A stretch of 64,000 nucleotides of DNA from Neisseria macacae ATCC 33926 (GCF_022749495.1 NZ_CP094241.1:2418001-2482000); one strand, 5' to 3'. Shown: positions 43,905-53,953, counted from the first letter of the stretch. The notes: generated from the sequence alone by a model not told the origin. Made by a program: numbers and translations.

Positions 43905-45062
43905 ATGAAGGCACACCTCCCCCTCCCCTCCCCTGCCGCGCAAGCCTCAAGTTCCAAACTATTCGAAATCATCAAACAGGAAATAAAAGCCCAAAATAAC
44001 TGGATTCCTTTCTCACGATTTATGGAGCTTGCACTCTACACACCCGAATACGGCTACTACACCGGAGGCAGCCACAAAATCGGCACAGACGGCGATTTCA
44101 TCACCGCCCCCACCCTCACCCCATTATTCGGACAAACCCTCGCCCGACAACTTGCCGAACTACTCCCGCAAACCGCCGGCAACATCTACGAATTCGGCGC
44201 AGGTACAGGACATCTCGCCGCCACCCTATTGAAAAGCCTTTCAGACGACCTCAAGCATTACTACATCATCGAACTCTCTCCCGAGCTTGCCGAACGCCAA
44301 CGTCAATTCATCGCCGAACACACCCCCCCGCAACTGGCACAAAAAGTCATACACCTGACCGAACTGCCCGAATCCTTCGACGGCATCATCATCGGCAATG
44401 AAGTCCTAGATGCTATGCCCATTGAAATCATCCGCCGCACCCAAAACACCTTTCAACACATCGGCGTCTCCATCAACCCCGACGGACAGCTTGAACAAAG
44501 CCCGCAATCTTTGAAACAACCCGACCTCCTGCGTTTAGCCGCCACCTATTTTCCCGAAACCGAACACCCCTACACCAGCGAGCTACACCCCGCCCAATAC
44601 GCCTTTATTCTCACCCTTGCGCAGAAAATCAGGCGTGGCGGCATGATATTTATCGACTACGGTTTTGACGCCGCCCAGTATTACCACCCGCAACGCGACG
44701 AAGGCACGCTCATCGCCCACTACCGCCACCACACCGTTCACGACCCGTTTTTCCATATCGGTCTGACCGATCTGACCGCACACGTCAACTTTACCGACAT
44801 TGCCCAAGCAGGCACCGACGGCGGACTAGACCTCATCGGCTACCTGCCCCAATCTCATTTCCTATTCAACCTAGGCATTACCGACCTGTTGGCACAAACC
44901 GCCCCACCAGGTACGGCAGACTACCTCCGTGTCAGCACCGCCGTACAAAAACTGACCGACCAACACGAAATGGGCGAACTCTTCAAAGTCATCGCCTTTG
45001 GCAAAAACATCGACATCGACTGGACAGGTTTCCGCTTCGGTGACATCTGCCACAAACTTTGA
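43905..45062 (+). CDS. SAM-dependent methyltransferase, MidA/NDUFAF7 family
   Basis: A 385-aa protein of the COG1565 family, relatives of the mitochondrial complex I assembly factor NDUFAF7, which methylates an Arg. Typical blocks are FSRFMELALYTPEYGYYTGG, the SAM loop IYEFGAGTGHLAATLL, IIIGNEVLDAMPIE and GMIFIDYGFDAAQYYHPQRDEGTL. The bacterial target is unknown. Codon use is like that of other core genes. Confidence 0.9.
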   Translation: MKAHLPLPSPAAQASSSKLFEIIKQEIKAQNNWIPFSRFMELALYTPEYGYYTGGSHKIGTDGDFITAPTLTPLFGQTLARQLAELLPQTAGNIYEFGAGTGHLAATLLKSLSDDLKHYYIIELSPELAERQRQFIAEHTPPQLAQKVIHLTELPESFDGIIIGNEVLDAMPIEIIRRTQNTFQHIGVSINPDGQLEQSPQSLKQPDLLRLAATYFPETEHPYTSELHPAQYAFILTLAQKIRRGGMIFIDYGFDAAQYYHPQRDEGTLIAHYRHHTVHDPFFHIGLTDLTAHVNFTDIAQAGTDGGLDLIGYLPQSHFLFNLGITDLLAQTAPPGTADYLRVSTAVQKLTDQHEMGELFKVIAFGKNIDIDWTGFRFGDICHKL

Positions 45063-45095
45063 AATCTCCCACCTCAAACCATCCTCCGAACACAT

Positions 45096-45126
45096 AGGTC
45101 GTCTGAAACACCGTTTCAGACGACCT
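45096..45126 (+). terminator. DUS-pair hairpin after the MidA-type gene
   Basis: AGGTCGTCTGAAAC and GTTTCAGACGACCT form a perfect 14-bp stem with a 3-base loop, 33 bases past the stop codon. Confidence 0.7.
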
Positions 45127-45183
45127 CATCCATGTTTTATTCCATTAAAAAACAAAAACAAAACATAAAGTACAAAATAAAAC

Positions 45184-45211
45184 TTGCCAAAAACTCAAAA
45201 CAACATATAAT
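45184..45211 (+). promoter_or_regulatory. Sigma-70 promoter of the tRNA pair
   Basis: TTGCCA (45184-45189) and TATAAT (45206-45211) are separated by 16 bases and lie just upstream of the first tRNA. Confidence 0.7.
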
Positions 45212-45227
45212 AGCGACTTCACGAAAC

Positions 45228-45304
45228 GGCGAATTAGCTCAGTCGGTTAGAGCAGAGGAATCATAATCCTTGTGTCCGGGGTTCGAGTCCCTGATTCGCC
45301 ACCA
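45228..45304 (+). tRNA. tRNA-Met (CAT anticodon)
   Basis: A 77-nt cloverleaf with acceptor stem GGCGAAT/ATTCGCC, D arm GCTC/GAGC, anticodon loop ATCATAA, a TTCGAGT T loop and encoded CCA. The anticodon CAT fits elongator Met. The lysidine-modified tRNA-Ile2 uses the same anticodon and is not fully excluded. The initiator tRNA is excluded by the acceptor pairing (G1-C72). Confidence 0.9.
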
Positions 45305-45310
45305 AATTTC

Positions 45311-45386
<76 letters not shown>

Positions 45387-45389
45387 GAT

Positions 45390-45422
45390 AAAAAAGACCT
45401 TGTTTAAAACAAGGTCTTTTTT
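45390..45422 (+). terminator. Terminator of the tRNA operon
   Basis: AAAAAAGACCTTG and CAAGGTCTTTTTT form a 13-bp perfect stem around TTTAAAA, ending in a T run, right after the tRNA-Ala. Confidence 0.92.
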
Positions 45423-45447
45423 ATATTTATTGGCTCTATCATGGATT

Positions 45448-46666
45448 GAGACCTTTGCAAAAAAGCCTTTCCCCCAACAGCCGAAACCCAAACACAGGTT
45501 TTCGGCTGTTTTCGCCCCTAATTGCTCCTGATTTTACCCAAATGCCCCCTTAATCCTCCCCGGATACCCGATAATCAGGCATCCGGGCCGCCTTTTAGGC
45601 AGCAACAGGCACACTTAGCCTGTTAGCCGCTTTCAACAGGTTTAAACACATCGCCTTCAGATGGCTTTGCGCACTCACTTTGAGCAGACCAAAATAGGCT
45701 GCCCGGGCGTAGCGGAATTTACGGTGCAGCGTACCGAAGCTCTGTTTGACCACATAACGGGTCTTCGACAAATACCGGTTACGTTTGGTTTGCGCTTCCG
45801 TCAGCGGACGGTTGCGGTGGGCTTTGCGCATAATGCCGTCTAACAACTGATGCTCTTTCAGATGTTGCCGGTTTTCCTTACTGTCGTAGCCTTTGTCGGC
45901 ATAGACGGTCGTGCCTTCGGCAATACCTTCCAACAAAGGGGACAGATGGTTGCACTCATGGACATTGGCGGGGGTGATGTGCAGTTTCTCGATATAGCCT
46001 TCCTCATCGGTACGGGTATGTTGTTTGTAACCGAGTTTGTAGAGGCCGTTTTTCTTTGTCCAGCGGGCATCTTTGTCTTTACTCGGTGTGGTTTGGCCGC
46101 TGACTTGTCCTTCTTCATCGACTTCTATGGCCTGACGCTGTTTGCTGCCGGCGGTCTGAATAATGGTGGCGTCAACGACGGCGGCGGATGCTTTCTCTAC
46201 TTTTAGGTTTTTTTTCGGCCAGTTGGCAGTTAATCAGTTTGAGCAATTCGGACAGGGTGTTGTCTTGCGCCAGCCAGTTGCGGTAGCGGCATAAGGTGCT
46301 GTAATCGGGGATGTTCAGTTCGTCAAAACGGCAAAACAGGTTGAAGTCGATACGGGTGATGAGGCTGTGTTCGAGTTCGGGATCGGAGAGGCTGTGCCAT
46401 TGTCCGAGCAGGACGGCTTTGAACATGGACAACAGGGGATAGGCGGGACGGCCGCGGTGGTCTCGGAGGTAACGGGTTCTTTGACGGTTCAGATACTGTT
46501 CGATCGGTTGCCAATCAATCACCTGATCCAACTTCAATAGTGGGAAGCGGTTGATGTGTTTGGCAATCATGGCTTGTGCGGTTTGCTGGAAGAAGGTGCT
46601 CATGGAAAATCCCCTAAATGTCTTGATGGGAATTTAGGGGATTTAGGGGAATTTTGCAAAGGTCTC
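45448..46666 (-). mobile_element. IS1106-like insertion sequence (IS5 family)
   Basis: A 1219-bp element with perfect 15-bp terminal inverted repeats GAGACCTTTGCAAAA / TTTTGCAAAGGTCTC. It is flanked on both sides by GGATT, a likely 5-bp target duplication. The transposase inside has a single-base frameshift. It lies just past the tRNA terminator. A solo right end of the same type is at 27441-27484. Confidence 0.92.
45595..46603 (-). pseudogene. IS1106-like transposase, frameshifted
   Basis: An IS5-family DDE transposase. The N-terminal frame (from 46603, MSTFFQQTAQAMIAKHINRF) reads through SLITRIDFNLFCRFDELNIP and then, at a run of eight A (minus strand, 46208-46215), shifts out and stops. 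The correct downstream frame continues VEKASAAVVDATIIQTAGS, YADKGYDSKENRQHL, RNRYLSKTRYVVKQSFGTLH to the normal end. One extra A explains everything. A -1 ribosomal slip would not restore the frame, so this is more likely an inactivating indel, or an assembly error, than programmed frameshifting. Confidence 0.88.
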
Positions 46667-46890
46667 GGATTAACAGCAGGACCTACATTCCCAGCAATCA
46701 ATTTTCTAAGTACCAAATACAAAAAACAGATTGGCCTCACACCCCCTCTCTGTTCACAACGTCATCACTTTCCCTTTATTTTCAAGAGGCTGCCATGATG
46801 CAATTATCTTGGCAGCCTCTTATATCGTAGTGCTAACTTGTTCTGTTTTACATGAAGTTATGGACACATTCTAACGACATTACTTGACCT

Positions 46891-47970
46891 TCATAGATAC
46901 GGACTCAAGGTTTGGCGCAAAATTTCCATATCCGTAATCTTCGTAATGTTTGCCTCACCCAGACGATTCAATCCGATAAAGCGCATAACGCCGCCACTCA
47001 CTTTTTTATCATGACTCATGTGTTCTATCCATTTTTCAAATTCAAACTTCGGCGGTGCCGATGGTAATTTTGCGGCCTCAAACAATGCTGCAATACGAAG
47101 CGTATCTGCCTCATGAATTTTACCCAGTTTCTCGGATAACCGTCCCGCCAACACACATCCCGCGGCTACTGCTTCACCATGCAGCCACACGCCATAACCC
47201 ATTTCTGCTTCGATAGCATGCCCAAAAGTATGCCCCAGATTCAACCATGCACGAATCCCTTGTTCTGTCTCATCTTGAGCCACAATCTCAGCTTTCATTT
47301 TGCAACAATGGTACACAGCCTGCGCAAGTTTCTCCTGATCCTGCATCATTAAATCGGTCATGTGCTGCTCTAACCACTCAAAAAACTCAATATCACCAAG
47401 CGCGCCGTATTTAATGACCTCTGCCATACCGGCAGATAATTCGCGTTGCGGAAGCGTTTTAAGCGTAGATAAGTCCGCCAGTACAGCCTTAGGTTGATAA
47501 AACGCGCCTATCATGTTTTTCCCAAGAGGATGGTTGATTGCTGTCTTACCGCCAACTGAGGAATCGACTTGACTTAACAATGTAGTCGGCACTTGGATAA
47601 ATGGGGCGCCACGCTGATAAGTTGCCGCCGCAAAACCAACCATATCGCCAATGACCCCTCCTCCCAATGCGATCAAGGTCGTTTTGCGCTCTGCCCTATT
47701 TTGCATTAAACCGTCAAAAATAAGATTGAGCGTTTGCCAATTTTTATATTCTTCCCCATCAGGCAGAATAATACTGAAACTGGGAATACCTAATCTATCC
47801 AAGGTCGTCTGAAAAGATCCTAGATATAAGGGCGCAATCGTCTCATTCGTAACAATAGCCACTTTATTACTTAAATATGGCTTTAATAAAACATCAGCTT
47901 GTTCAATAAGATGATTCCCGATAAAAATAGGATACTGATGGGAGGGAGTTTGGACGGTCAGGGTACGCAT
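46891..47970 (-). CDS. aroB: 3-Dehydroquinate synthase AroB
   Basis: A 359-aa NAD- and Zn-dependent enzyme of the shikimate pathway. Motifs include LPDGEEYKNW, the NAD loop ALGGGVIGDMVGFAAATYQRG, PTTLLSQVDSSVGGKTAINHPLGKN and the metal-site region LNLGHTFGHAIE. It follows aroK by 85 bases on the same strand, downstream of pilMNOPQ as in other Neisseria. Confidence 0.96.
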   Translation of the reverse strand: MRTLTVQTPSHQYPIFIGNHLIEQADVLLKPYLSNKVAIVTNETIAPLYLGSFQTTLDRLGIPSFSIILPDGEEYKNWQTLNLIFDGLMQNRAERKTTLIALGGGVIGDMVGFAAATYQRGAPFIQVPTTLLSQVDSSVGGKTAINHPLGKNMIGAFYQPKAVLADLSTLKTLPQRELSAGMAEVIKYGALGDIEFFEWLEQHMTDLMMQDQEKLAQAVYHCCKMKAEIVAQDETEQGIRAWLNLGHTFGHAIEAEMGYGVWLHGEAVAAGCVLAGRLSEKLGKIHEADTLRIAALFEAAKLPSAPPKFEFEKWIEHMSHDKKVSGGVMRFIGLNRLGEANITKITDMEILRQTLSPYL

Positions 47971-48055
47971 TTTGATTCCTTGTTAATCTTTAGTTGCCGA
48001 CTCTCATTGAGGGTCGTCTGAAAACCTATATCGCTACTCACTGATAACAAATCTA

Positions 48056-48568
48056 TTATCGATTTAACGCCTCAAACAACCGTTTCACCGTTTTTGCACA
48101 GCTGTCGGACTCGATCACAATGTGCGCAGTATTTCGATATAAAGGATCACGGGCATTATAGAGCTCTTGCAACTTAGCAAGCGGGTTCTCTACCTGCAAC
48201 AAAGGGCGGCTGCTGTCATAACGGGTCCGCTCTAACAGAACTTCAGGCGAGGCATGAAGATACACGACCGTACCATTTCGTCGCATATTTTGCCTATTTT
48301 CCTCACGCAAAACCGACCCTCCTCCTGTTGATAAAATAATATCCTTCATCGCAGTCAATTTCTTGAGCATAGCAGTCTCTCGATTGCGAAACCCTTGCTC
48401 ACCCTCCATCTCAAAGATGATGGGGATAGAGACACCTGATGCCGTACAAATCTCATGATCACTATCATAAAACGGACGATCCAACATTTGGGCAATATAC
48501 CGCCCCAAAGTGGTTTTGCCTGCACCCATCAAGCCAATTAATATTAAATTACCGTTGATTTTTTCCAT
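48056..48568 (-). CDS. aroK: Shikimate kinase AroK
   Basis: A 170-aa kinase phosphorylating shikimate. Walker A GLMGAGKTTLG, shikimate-binding DSDHEICTASG and the FRNRE loop, and GGGSVLREENR are all in place; the lid Arg lies in YDSSRPLL. The ATG at 48568 (MEKINGN) is preferred; another ATG three codons upstream is possible. It is separated from pilQ by a terminator. Confidence 0.93.
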   Translation of the reverse strand: MEKINGNLILIGLMGAGKTTLGRYIAQMLDRPFYDSDHEICTASGVSIPIIFEMEGEQGFRNRETAMLKKLTAMKDIILSTGGGSVLREENRQNMRRNGTVVYLHASPEVLLERTRYDSSRPLLQVENPLAKLQELYNARDPLYRNTAHIVIESDSCAKTVKRLFEALNR

Positions 48569-48744
48569 AAAAAGCATTTTATACGATACTCAGCATTATT
48601 TGTGCCACCCTTCCAAACTCGTGTCTGCAAACACCATACTTCGATTTTTAATCCGTTGATTCTAATTGTTTTTAATTTCAGACTTCTAAAAGTCTTTGGC
48701 TATTATATTTGACACACAAATCCCGACTATCAAATTGAATAAAT

Positions 48745-48784
48745 AAAAACCGGGCAGATATCCAAAAGACATCTACCCGGTTTT
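48745..48784 (-). terminator. Terminator of the pilMNOPQ operon
   Basis: AAAAACCGGGCAGAT and ATCTACCCGGTTTT form a stem with a single C-A mismatch around an 11-base loop, ten bases after the pilQ stop, with a T run in the minus direction. Confidence 0.82.
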
Positions 48785-48794
48785 ATTGCATCAC

Positions 48795-50930
48795 TTAATA
48801 ACGCAAATTACTACCCACGCCATCCATAATGCGAGGCGTTATGAAAATCAACAATTCGCGTCGTTCTTCTTTCTTGGCTCGTGATTTAAACAAGTTTCCT
48901 ACTACAGGAATATCACCAAGCAATGGAACTTTATTAATGGTATCGCTATTGTCCTCTTCATAGATACCACCAACGATCAAAGTGCCACCATCTTCAACCA
49001 TAGCCTGAGTATTCAAGTTCTTAGTCTGAATACACTTGGTTATCAAAGAATCTACAGTACAGTCGACCGGAGTATCTTTAGTGATCTTAACGGTCATAAT
49101 AATTTGACCATCCGGAGTTACATTAGGAGTAACTGTCAGACCCAAAACCGCTTTTTTGAATGAAACCGAAGTCGCACCGCTTGAAGAAGCTTCTTGGTAA
49201 GGAATTTCGGTACCGGATTCAATCGTAGCTTCTCGACGATCCTGAGTCAGAACGCGAGGATTAGAAATGGTTTTGCTCTTACCAGTTGCTTCAGAAGCAG
49301 AGATTTCCAAACCTAATGCACCAGATGACAAGGCTCGTACTAAAGCGATACTGTTCGTCGCCGCTGTAGCAGGCAAACTTACGTTAGGCTGCAAAGACCA
49401 AGTTGGATAAGCAGACTCTCCGCGGAACACTGAGGCGTTAGTATTGTGGTTATTCTGAGCAGCTGACCAATCATTGCCCCAAGAGTTTCTTCCTCTTGCA
49501 CCAGCAGCACCAAACTTAACGCCCAAATCGCGTGAGAATCCATCTTTTGCTTCTACAATGCGCGCTTCAACCATAACTTGACGTGTAGGAACATCCAACT
49601 CATCAATCAATTTACGGAATTTCTCGATGACGTTCCGATTATCTGTAACAATCAAGGTATTCGTTGCGGGGTCAATCAAAGCACTGCCTCGGCCGCTCAA
49701 CAAGGTATTGCGACCATTGGAATTGCTACTTCCATTATCTTCCAAACGAAGGATTTTGCGGAACTCCTCCACATTTTTATATTTCAATTGGAAGGTTTGC
49801 GAATACAAAGGACCAAGCTCTGCAATTTCTTTTTCTGCTTGCAAGAAGGCCTTATCCTTCGCCAACAATTCATCACGTGGAGCAATATTGATGATATTAC
49901 CTTGACGACGCATATCCAAATTACGGGCTTGCATTACCAAGTCCAATGCCTGATCCCAAGGCACATCCTTGAGGGATAAAGTCATCTTACCATTTACCGT
50001 ATCGCTAGCCACAATATTGACGCCTGACTCTTTTGCAAGAATCTGCAGAATAGTACGAACTTCAACATCTTGGAAATCTAGAGAAATTTTACGACCATTG
50101 AAAGATTTATTTGCATTACCACCATTCAAACCACGTGACTCCGTATCAGCGGCTTTAGGTAAAATTTCAAAAGTAAAATGCCCTGCTGCCGGCTTAGTAC
50201 GAACTTCCCAGTTTGCACTATTTCGAATAATCAGCTGAGTATCATTACCGATGCGTTTTAAAGTGATATTTTTTACCGGCGTATTAAAATCACCTACATC
50301 CAAACTACGTTGTGTTTGTGTTGGCAACGGATAGTTTTTCAATGTAATGATGACACGATCACGCTGTTGTTTAATATCAGGCTGTCCAGTAAAAGTCGGA
50401 ACGCTTAATTCAACAACACCTGAATTGCGCGAGCCCTTACGGAAGTCGATATTAGCGGAATTAGCGACTTGCTTTGCTTTTTCTGACGGAACAGAATCCT
50501 GCATAGAAGGTTTATTATTTGATACAGACATTGCAGAATTTCGGTCAGCTGACTCACTAACAAAAACCCAAACTTCATTACCATGAATTTCAGTATTATA
50601 TTGGGCAGTTTTATTCAAACCCAACACAATACGGGAACGGTCATTATTTTGTGCCGCCGTAATCTGATTTAATAACGGGTCAGCATACTCCAATACTGAT
50701 TGAGGCAATCGAATAGTAGTGTTAGCAAAATCAAGTGCAATTCTAGCTGGAGCCGAAGTAACAAAACCGCTCGGACTGGTTACATCACGATCAAAACGGA
50801 TTTTGATAATTTTTTGACTATCAGGAAGAGTAGATACATTAATATCAGTAATATTACCTGCAAAAGCAGTTTGCACAGCCATGGCTACGCCAATACTGGC
50901 AAAAAATTTTGTCATGTGCTTAGTTTTCAT
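48795..50930 (-). CDS. pilQ: Type IV pilus secretin PilQ
   Basis: A 711-aa outer-membrane secretin through which the pilus, and probably incoming DNA in transformation, passes. Signal peptide to about residue 24, then two AMIN-type beta domains (ITDINVSTLPDSQKIIKIRF; VVELSVPTFTGQPDIKQQRD). N0/N1 domains follow (ISLDFQDVEVRTILQILAKESGVNIVASDTV; FQLKYKNVEEFRKIL). The C-terminal secretin domain includes VPLLGDIPVVGNLFKSRAKKEERRELLIFITPRIM. It lacks the long PAKQQAAAP-type small basic repeat I recall from meningococcal PilQ. Last gene of pilMNOPQ. Confidence 0.95.
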   Translation of the reverse strand: MKTKHMTKFFASIGVAMAVQTAFAGNITDINVSTLPDSQKIIKIRFDRDVTSPSGFVTSAPARIALDFANTTIRLPQSVLEYADPLLNQITAAQNNDRSRIVLGLNKTAQYNTEIHGNEVWVFVSESADRNSAMSVSNNKPSMQDSVPSEKAKQVANSANIDFRKGSRNSGVVELSVPTFTGQPDIKQQRDRVIITLKNYPLPTQTQRSLDVGDFNTPVKNITLKRIGNDTQLIIRNSANWEVRTKPAAGHFTFEILPKAADTESRGLNGGNANKSFNGRKISLDFQDVEVRTILQILAKESGVNIVASDTVNGKMTLSLKDVPWDQALDLVMQARNLDMRRQGNIINIAPRDELLAKDKAFLQAEKEIAELGPLYSQTFQLKYKNVEEFRKILRLEDNGSSNSNGRNTLLSGRGSALIDPATNTLIVTDNRNVIEKFRKLIDELDVPTRQVMVEARIVEAKDGFSRDLGVKFGAAGARGRNSWGNDWSAAQNNHNTNASVFRGESAYPTWSLQPNVSLPATAATNSIALVRALSSGALGLEISASEATGKSKTISNPRVLTQDRREATIESGTEIPYQEASSSGATSVSFKKAVLGLTVTPNVTPDGQIIMTVKITKDTPVDCTVDSLITKCIQTKNLNTQAMVEDGGTLIVGGIYEEDNSDTINKVPLLGDIPVVGNLFKSRAKKEERRELLIFITPRIMDGVGSNLRY

Positions 50931-50947
50931 AAAGTGAGACCCCTTAA

Positions 50948-51514
50948 TTAATTTGGAATTGCGGCAGATTCGCTTCGAGATTCAGCTGTCGAAGCACCAC
51001 TTGAACCTTCATCTGACTGTGTACTTAACGGCAATTCAGCCTTTCGATATATCCAGTTACCAGAACTGTCTTCTATTAATTCAGTCAAAGTAATTTTATC
51101 TTCAGTAATCGTTTGGATTTTACCGTAATTTTGACCGATATAGTTGCCCGGCATAACGGTATAAACATGTCCATTTACATCGATAAAGCCAGATGTCTTG
51201 TTATTACCACGCAGAATACCGACATAACGCATATTTTCCAAACTAAATGCTTCCAATGTCTCTTTCTGACGATTCAAATTAGGAGCATTATTCCCCTTGG
51301 GTGCATTTTCCAAACGTCGATAGTCAAACGCATTCAACCCATTATATGCTGGAGGAGTATATGCAACTGGCGGAGTAATCGTCGGTGCTTGAAATGGAGT
51401 AACCTTAACTTTAGCTTCATCTTGCGTCTGTTTTATCCACATATTTAAATCATCATGAGTGGGGGAACATGCTGCTAAAGACAAAACACCTACGAGTAAG
51501 ATAGTATTTTTCAT
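50948..51514 (-). CDS. pilP: Pilus assembly lipoprotein PilP
   Basis: A 188-aa inner-membrane lipoprotein (MKNTILLVGVLSLAAC, lipobox Cys16) that links the PilN/PilO platform to PilQ. A disordered Pro-rich linker precedes a small beta domain (LENMRYVGILRGNNKTSGFIDVNGHVYTVMPGNYIGQNYGKIQTIT). A Ser-rich tail ends the protein. It lies 17 bases from both neighbours. Confidence 0.93.
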   Translation of the reverse strand: MKNTILLVGVLSLAACSPTHDDLNMWIKQTQDEAKVKVTPFQAPTITPPVAYTPPAYNGLNAFDYRRLENAPKGNNAPNLNRQKETLEAFSLENMRYVGILRGNNKTSGFIDVNGHVYTVMPGNYIGQNYGKIQTITEDKITLTELIEDSSGNWIYRKAELPLSTQSDEGSSGASTAESRSESAAIPN

Positions 51515-51531
51515 GATTTCCCTAATAACTT

Positions 51532-52224
51532 TTATTTATTGTCAACTTCAGCACCATTCTGCGCATCACTTCCGTTAGCCTGTGCCTCCTTCTGTTTGGC
51601 TGCAAGCTCGGCAGCAACTTCTTCTGCAGGACGAGCCTTATAAGTTGTTGCAGTGGCACTCAGTGTCAAAATATCACTTTTGCCCTCTTTACCACTTTTT
51701 CCGTCTGCTGCTTGGGAGAGCTTCAGAGATTCCAAAGTAATGATTCGCGATAAACCTCCGACATCACGAGCAAACTGGCTAATCTGATTATGCTTACCCG
51801 TAATGGAAATTTCATAGGGTAACTTTTGAATTGGACCATCATTAACCGGAGCTTGAGGCACAACACTATCCAACCGCAAACCATTAGCGGATCCAGCCTG
51901 ATGCAATTCTTGGATTAAATTAGGAATTTCGGCATCTGTCGGCAGTTGTTTCAACAAAACATCAAAAGCTGAACGGATAGACGCCAACTCCTCCTGAAGA
52001 TTATGCAAATTAACAGCCTCAATACTTTTTTTCGTATATGTTTCCTTTAGTTCGGCTTCTTTAGCTTCCTGCGTAGAAAGTGTTTCGAGTTGCTCTTTGA
52101 AAATACCAACATATCCTATTGCCAAGACCCCCGCTATTGCCAACCCTGCGATAAATAACTTAGCAGGCATATTTAACAAATAGAGGTTTTGGATATCAAT
52201 ATTTTTTGCTTTACTTACAGACAT
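51532..52224 (-). CDS. pilO: Pilus alignment protein PilO
   Basis: A 230-aa bitopic protein with one N-terminal helix (KLFIAGLAIAGVLAIGYVGIF), a coiled coil (LETLSTQEAKEAELKETYTKKSIEAVNLHNLQEEL) and a ferredoxin-like periplasmic domain. It pairs with PilN. Its Ala/Lys/Gln-rich C-terminal tail (about 205-230) is low complexity. Confidence 0.94.
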   Translation of the reverse strand: MSVSKAKNIDIQNLYLLNMPAKLFIAGLAIAGVLAIGYVGIFKEQLETLSTQEAKEAELKETYTKKSIEAVNLHNLQEELASIRSAFDVLLKQLPTDAEIPNLIQELHQAGSANGLRLDSVVPQAPVNDGPIQKLPYEISITGKHNQISQFARDVGGLSRIITLESLKLSQAADGKSGKEGKSDILTLSATATTYKARPAEEVAAELAAKQKEAQANGSDAQNGAEVDNK

Positions 52225-52842
52225 TTATTTTACCTCTTGCTTCTGTTCGCCAGTTTCAGTCGTGTTCGCGGCTGGATTTTGTACGGGTACTGATGGATGA
52301 CCTGAATTATTCAACAAAACCTTCAGAGTAAATTCTTGATAATTATCAATTTTCTTAATACTCAAAAGTTCTGGTTGAGCAAAAACCCCGGTACTTGGTA
52401 AAGAACGCATAAACATTGCGATCTTATTATCACTACTTGCTCGACCCGTAATTTTGTAAGATGTCGAACTTTCTGCTTCCAACGCTGTCAGATAAGAGTT
52501 ATCGGGAGTAACTACATTTAAGCTGTCGATGATATAGGCAGCCTGTGAACGTTTTTCCTGTAACTCTTCTACTTTTTGTTTTTTTGATAGGAAATTTTCT
52601 TTTTCTTGTTGCAGTTTTAGAATTTCTCCCAAAGCTTTATCCAGCTTTTCAATTTCCTTCCCTAGAAGGGCATTACGGTCTTCCTGCCTGCTGATTGCAT
52701 TATTAATTGTCAAATATGTCAACACAAGCAGACCTGCACCTATCAATAAAGCCGAAAGCATTAATACTTTAAATTGTTGCTTTTTGCGCTGTTTGATTTC
52801 TTCCCTATAAGGAAGAAGGTTAATTTTAACAAATTCGATCAT
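52225..52842 (-). CDS. pilN: Pilus assembly protein PilN
   Basis: A 205-aa bitopic protein. Its cytoplasmic N-terminus INLLPYREE is the conserved peptide that docks into PilM. A membrane helix (VLMLSALLIGAGLLVLTYLTI), coiled coil and periplasmic domain follow. It abuts pilO without a gap and starts one base after the pilM stop. Confidence 0.95.
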   Translation of the reverse strand: MIEFVKINLLPYREEIKQRKKQQFKVLMLSALLIGAGLLVLTYLTINNAISRQEDRNALLGKEIEKLDKALGEILKLQQEKENFLSKKQKVEELQEKRSQAAYIIDSLNVVTPDNSYLTALEAESSTSYKITGRASSDNKIAMFMRSLPSTGVFAQPELLSIKKIDNYQEFTLKVLLNNSGHPSVPVQNPAANTTETGEQKQEVK

Positions 52843-52843
52843 A

Positions 52844-53953
52844 TTACAGTCCCCTTAATGCTAATCCGAATGCTAATGTTAAAGACGGTGCATCAATTTG
52901 CAGCTGTGGCAAATCAATTTTATTGTTTCGTTCAGCATATAAAACCGGGTGAATACACTGTGTCGCAGTATTGGTTTGAGAAAAAATACTTTCCGCCAAT
53001 CCGGCCTGTTGCGATGCAAACCCAGTTAATAAAATATGTTTAATGTTTGAGAAGGTCTCTGTTGTCTGCGTAGTGTAGTAAAACTGCAATACACGTTGGA
53101 TTTCTTGCGCTACCTGAACGTTAAAGCGATCTGCGACTTGGGTCTGATAATCAGATGGTTTGCTGGATGAAGCTATCATCTGCGCCGCTTTTTCTTCTGT
53201 CACTTGATAAGTACGCTGAATCAGTTGATTCAACTGTTCCGTACTGACAGGAGTCTCTTGTTTATACAAAATCTGTCCGTTTTGCATCACCAATGCGTAC
53301 ATTTGGGTAGCATGAATGCCAAATACGGCAACTTTTTCATTAGTCAATTCAGGTGCATGATTATTAATCCAAAAAGCATAGGCATTTCTCTGAGCCAAAA
53401 GATCCAAATCTAAGGCAGACAGATCAAGTCCTGCATTTTCAAACATTTCAATAACAGGCTCAATATCGTCTTTTCTAGCTGCTACGGTTGTAATCTGCTG
53501 CCCCGCCGGGGAAACGGATACGCCGGTCACCTGATAGTCATAACTCATTTCATCAATAGGACCGATTGCTGAAATTTCAGATTCAGCAAACTCGTCCAAA
53601 TCAAGTTCGGTATCGCGAGGGTTGTAAGTTATGTTCTCTATTGTTGCCAAGCTTTGTGGTACAGCTGCAACAAAGTTCTTACAAGAACTGCGCAATTGCG
53701 TATAAGTATGTTGCAAATAGGTGACAAGTTGGTCGTAATCTTGGATTTTGTTACCTTTTACAATATTTTTAGGTAATTTGGTAATAACGTATTTTTCTAG
53801 CTGAATTTGGTTTAAACTACGGCCTGTCAGCTGAACCATCTTAATGGCATGCTGGCTGATGTCGATGCCGATAGCGGCTCGGTTGCTTAACCCTCCGGAA
53901 GCTTTACTTGCCTTGCTGGTTTTGCTTTTAGGGCTTTTTGATAAGCTAATCAT
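52844..53953 (-). CDS. pilM: Pilus assembly protein PilM (actin-like)
   Basis: A 369-aa cytoplasmic actin/FtsA-fold ATPase that couples the pilus motors to the PilN/PilO platform. The phosphate-1-like region AAIGIDISQHAIKMVQLTG and the later VAVFGIHATQMYALVMQ are the nucleotide-binding strands. First gene of pilMNOPQ, divergent from ponA with 150 bases between. Confidence 0.94.
   Translation of the reverse strand: MISLSKSPKSKTSKASKASGGLSNRAAIGIDISQHAIKMVQLTGRSLNQIQLEKYVITKLPKNIVKGNKIQDYDQLVTYLQHTYTQLRSSCKNFVAAVPQSLATIENITYNPRDTELDLDEFAESEISAIGPIDEMSYDYQVTGVSVSPAGQQITTVAARKDDIEPVIEMFENAGLDLSALDLDLLAQRNAYAFWINNHAPELTNEKVAVFGIHATQMYALVMQNGQILYKQETPVSTEQLNQLIQRTYQVTEEKAAQMIASSSKPSDYQTQVADRFNVQVAQEIQRVLQFYYTTQTTETFSNIKHILLTGFASQQAGLAESIFSQTNTATQCIHPVLYAERNNKIDLPQLQIDAPSLTLAFGLALRGL

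Noticed and set aside
46172..46220. Programmed ribosomal frameshift in the IS1106-like transposase at the A8 run.
   Set aside because: The frame change needed is +1 (or -2), whereas slippery A runs usually give -1. A simple extra base explains it better.
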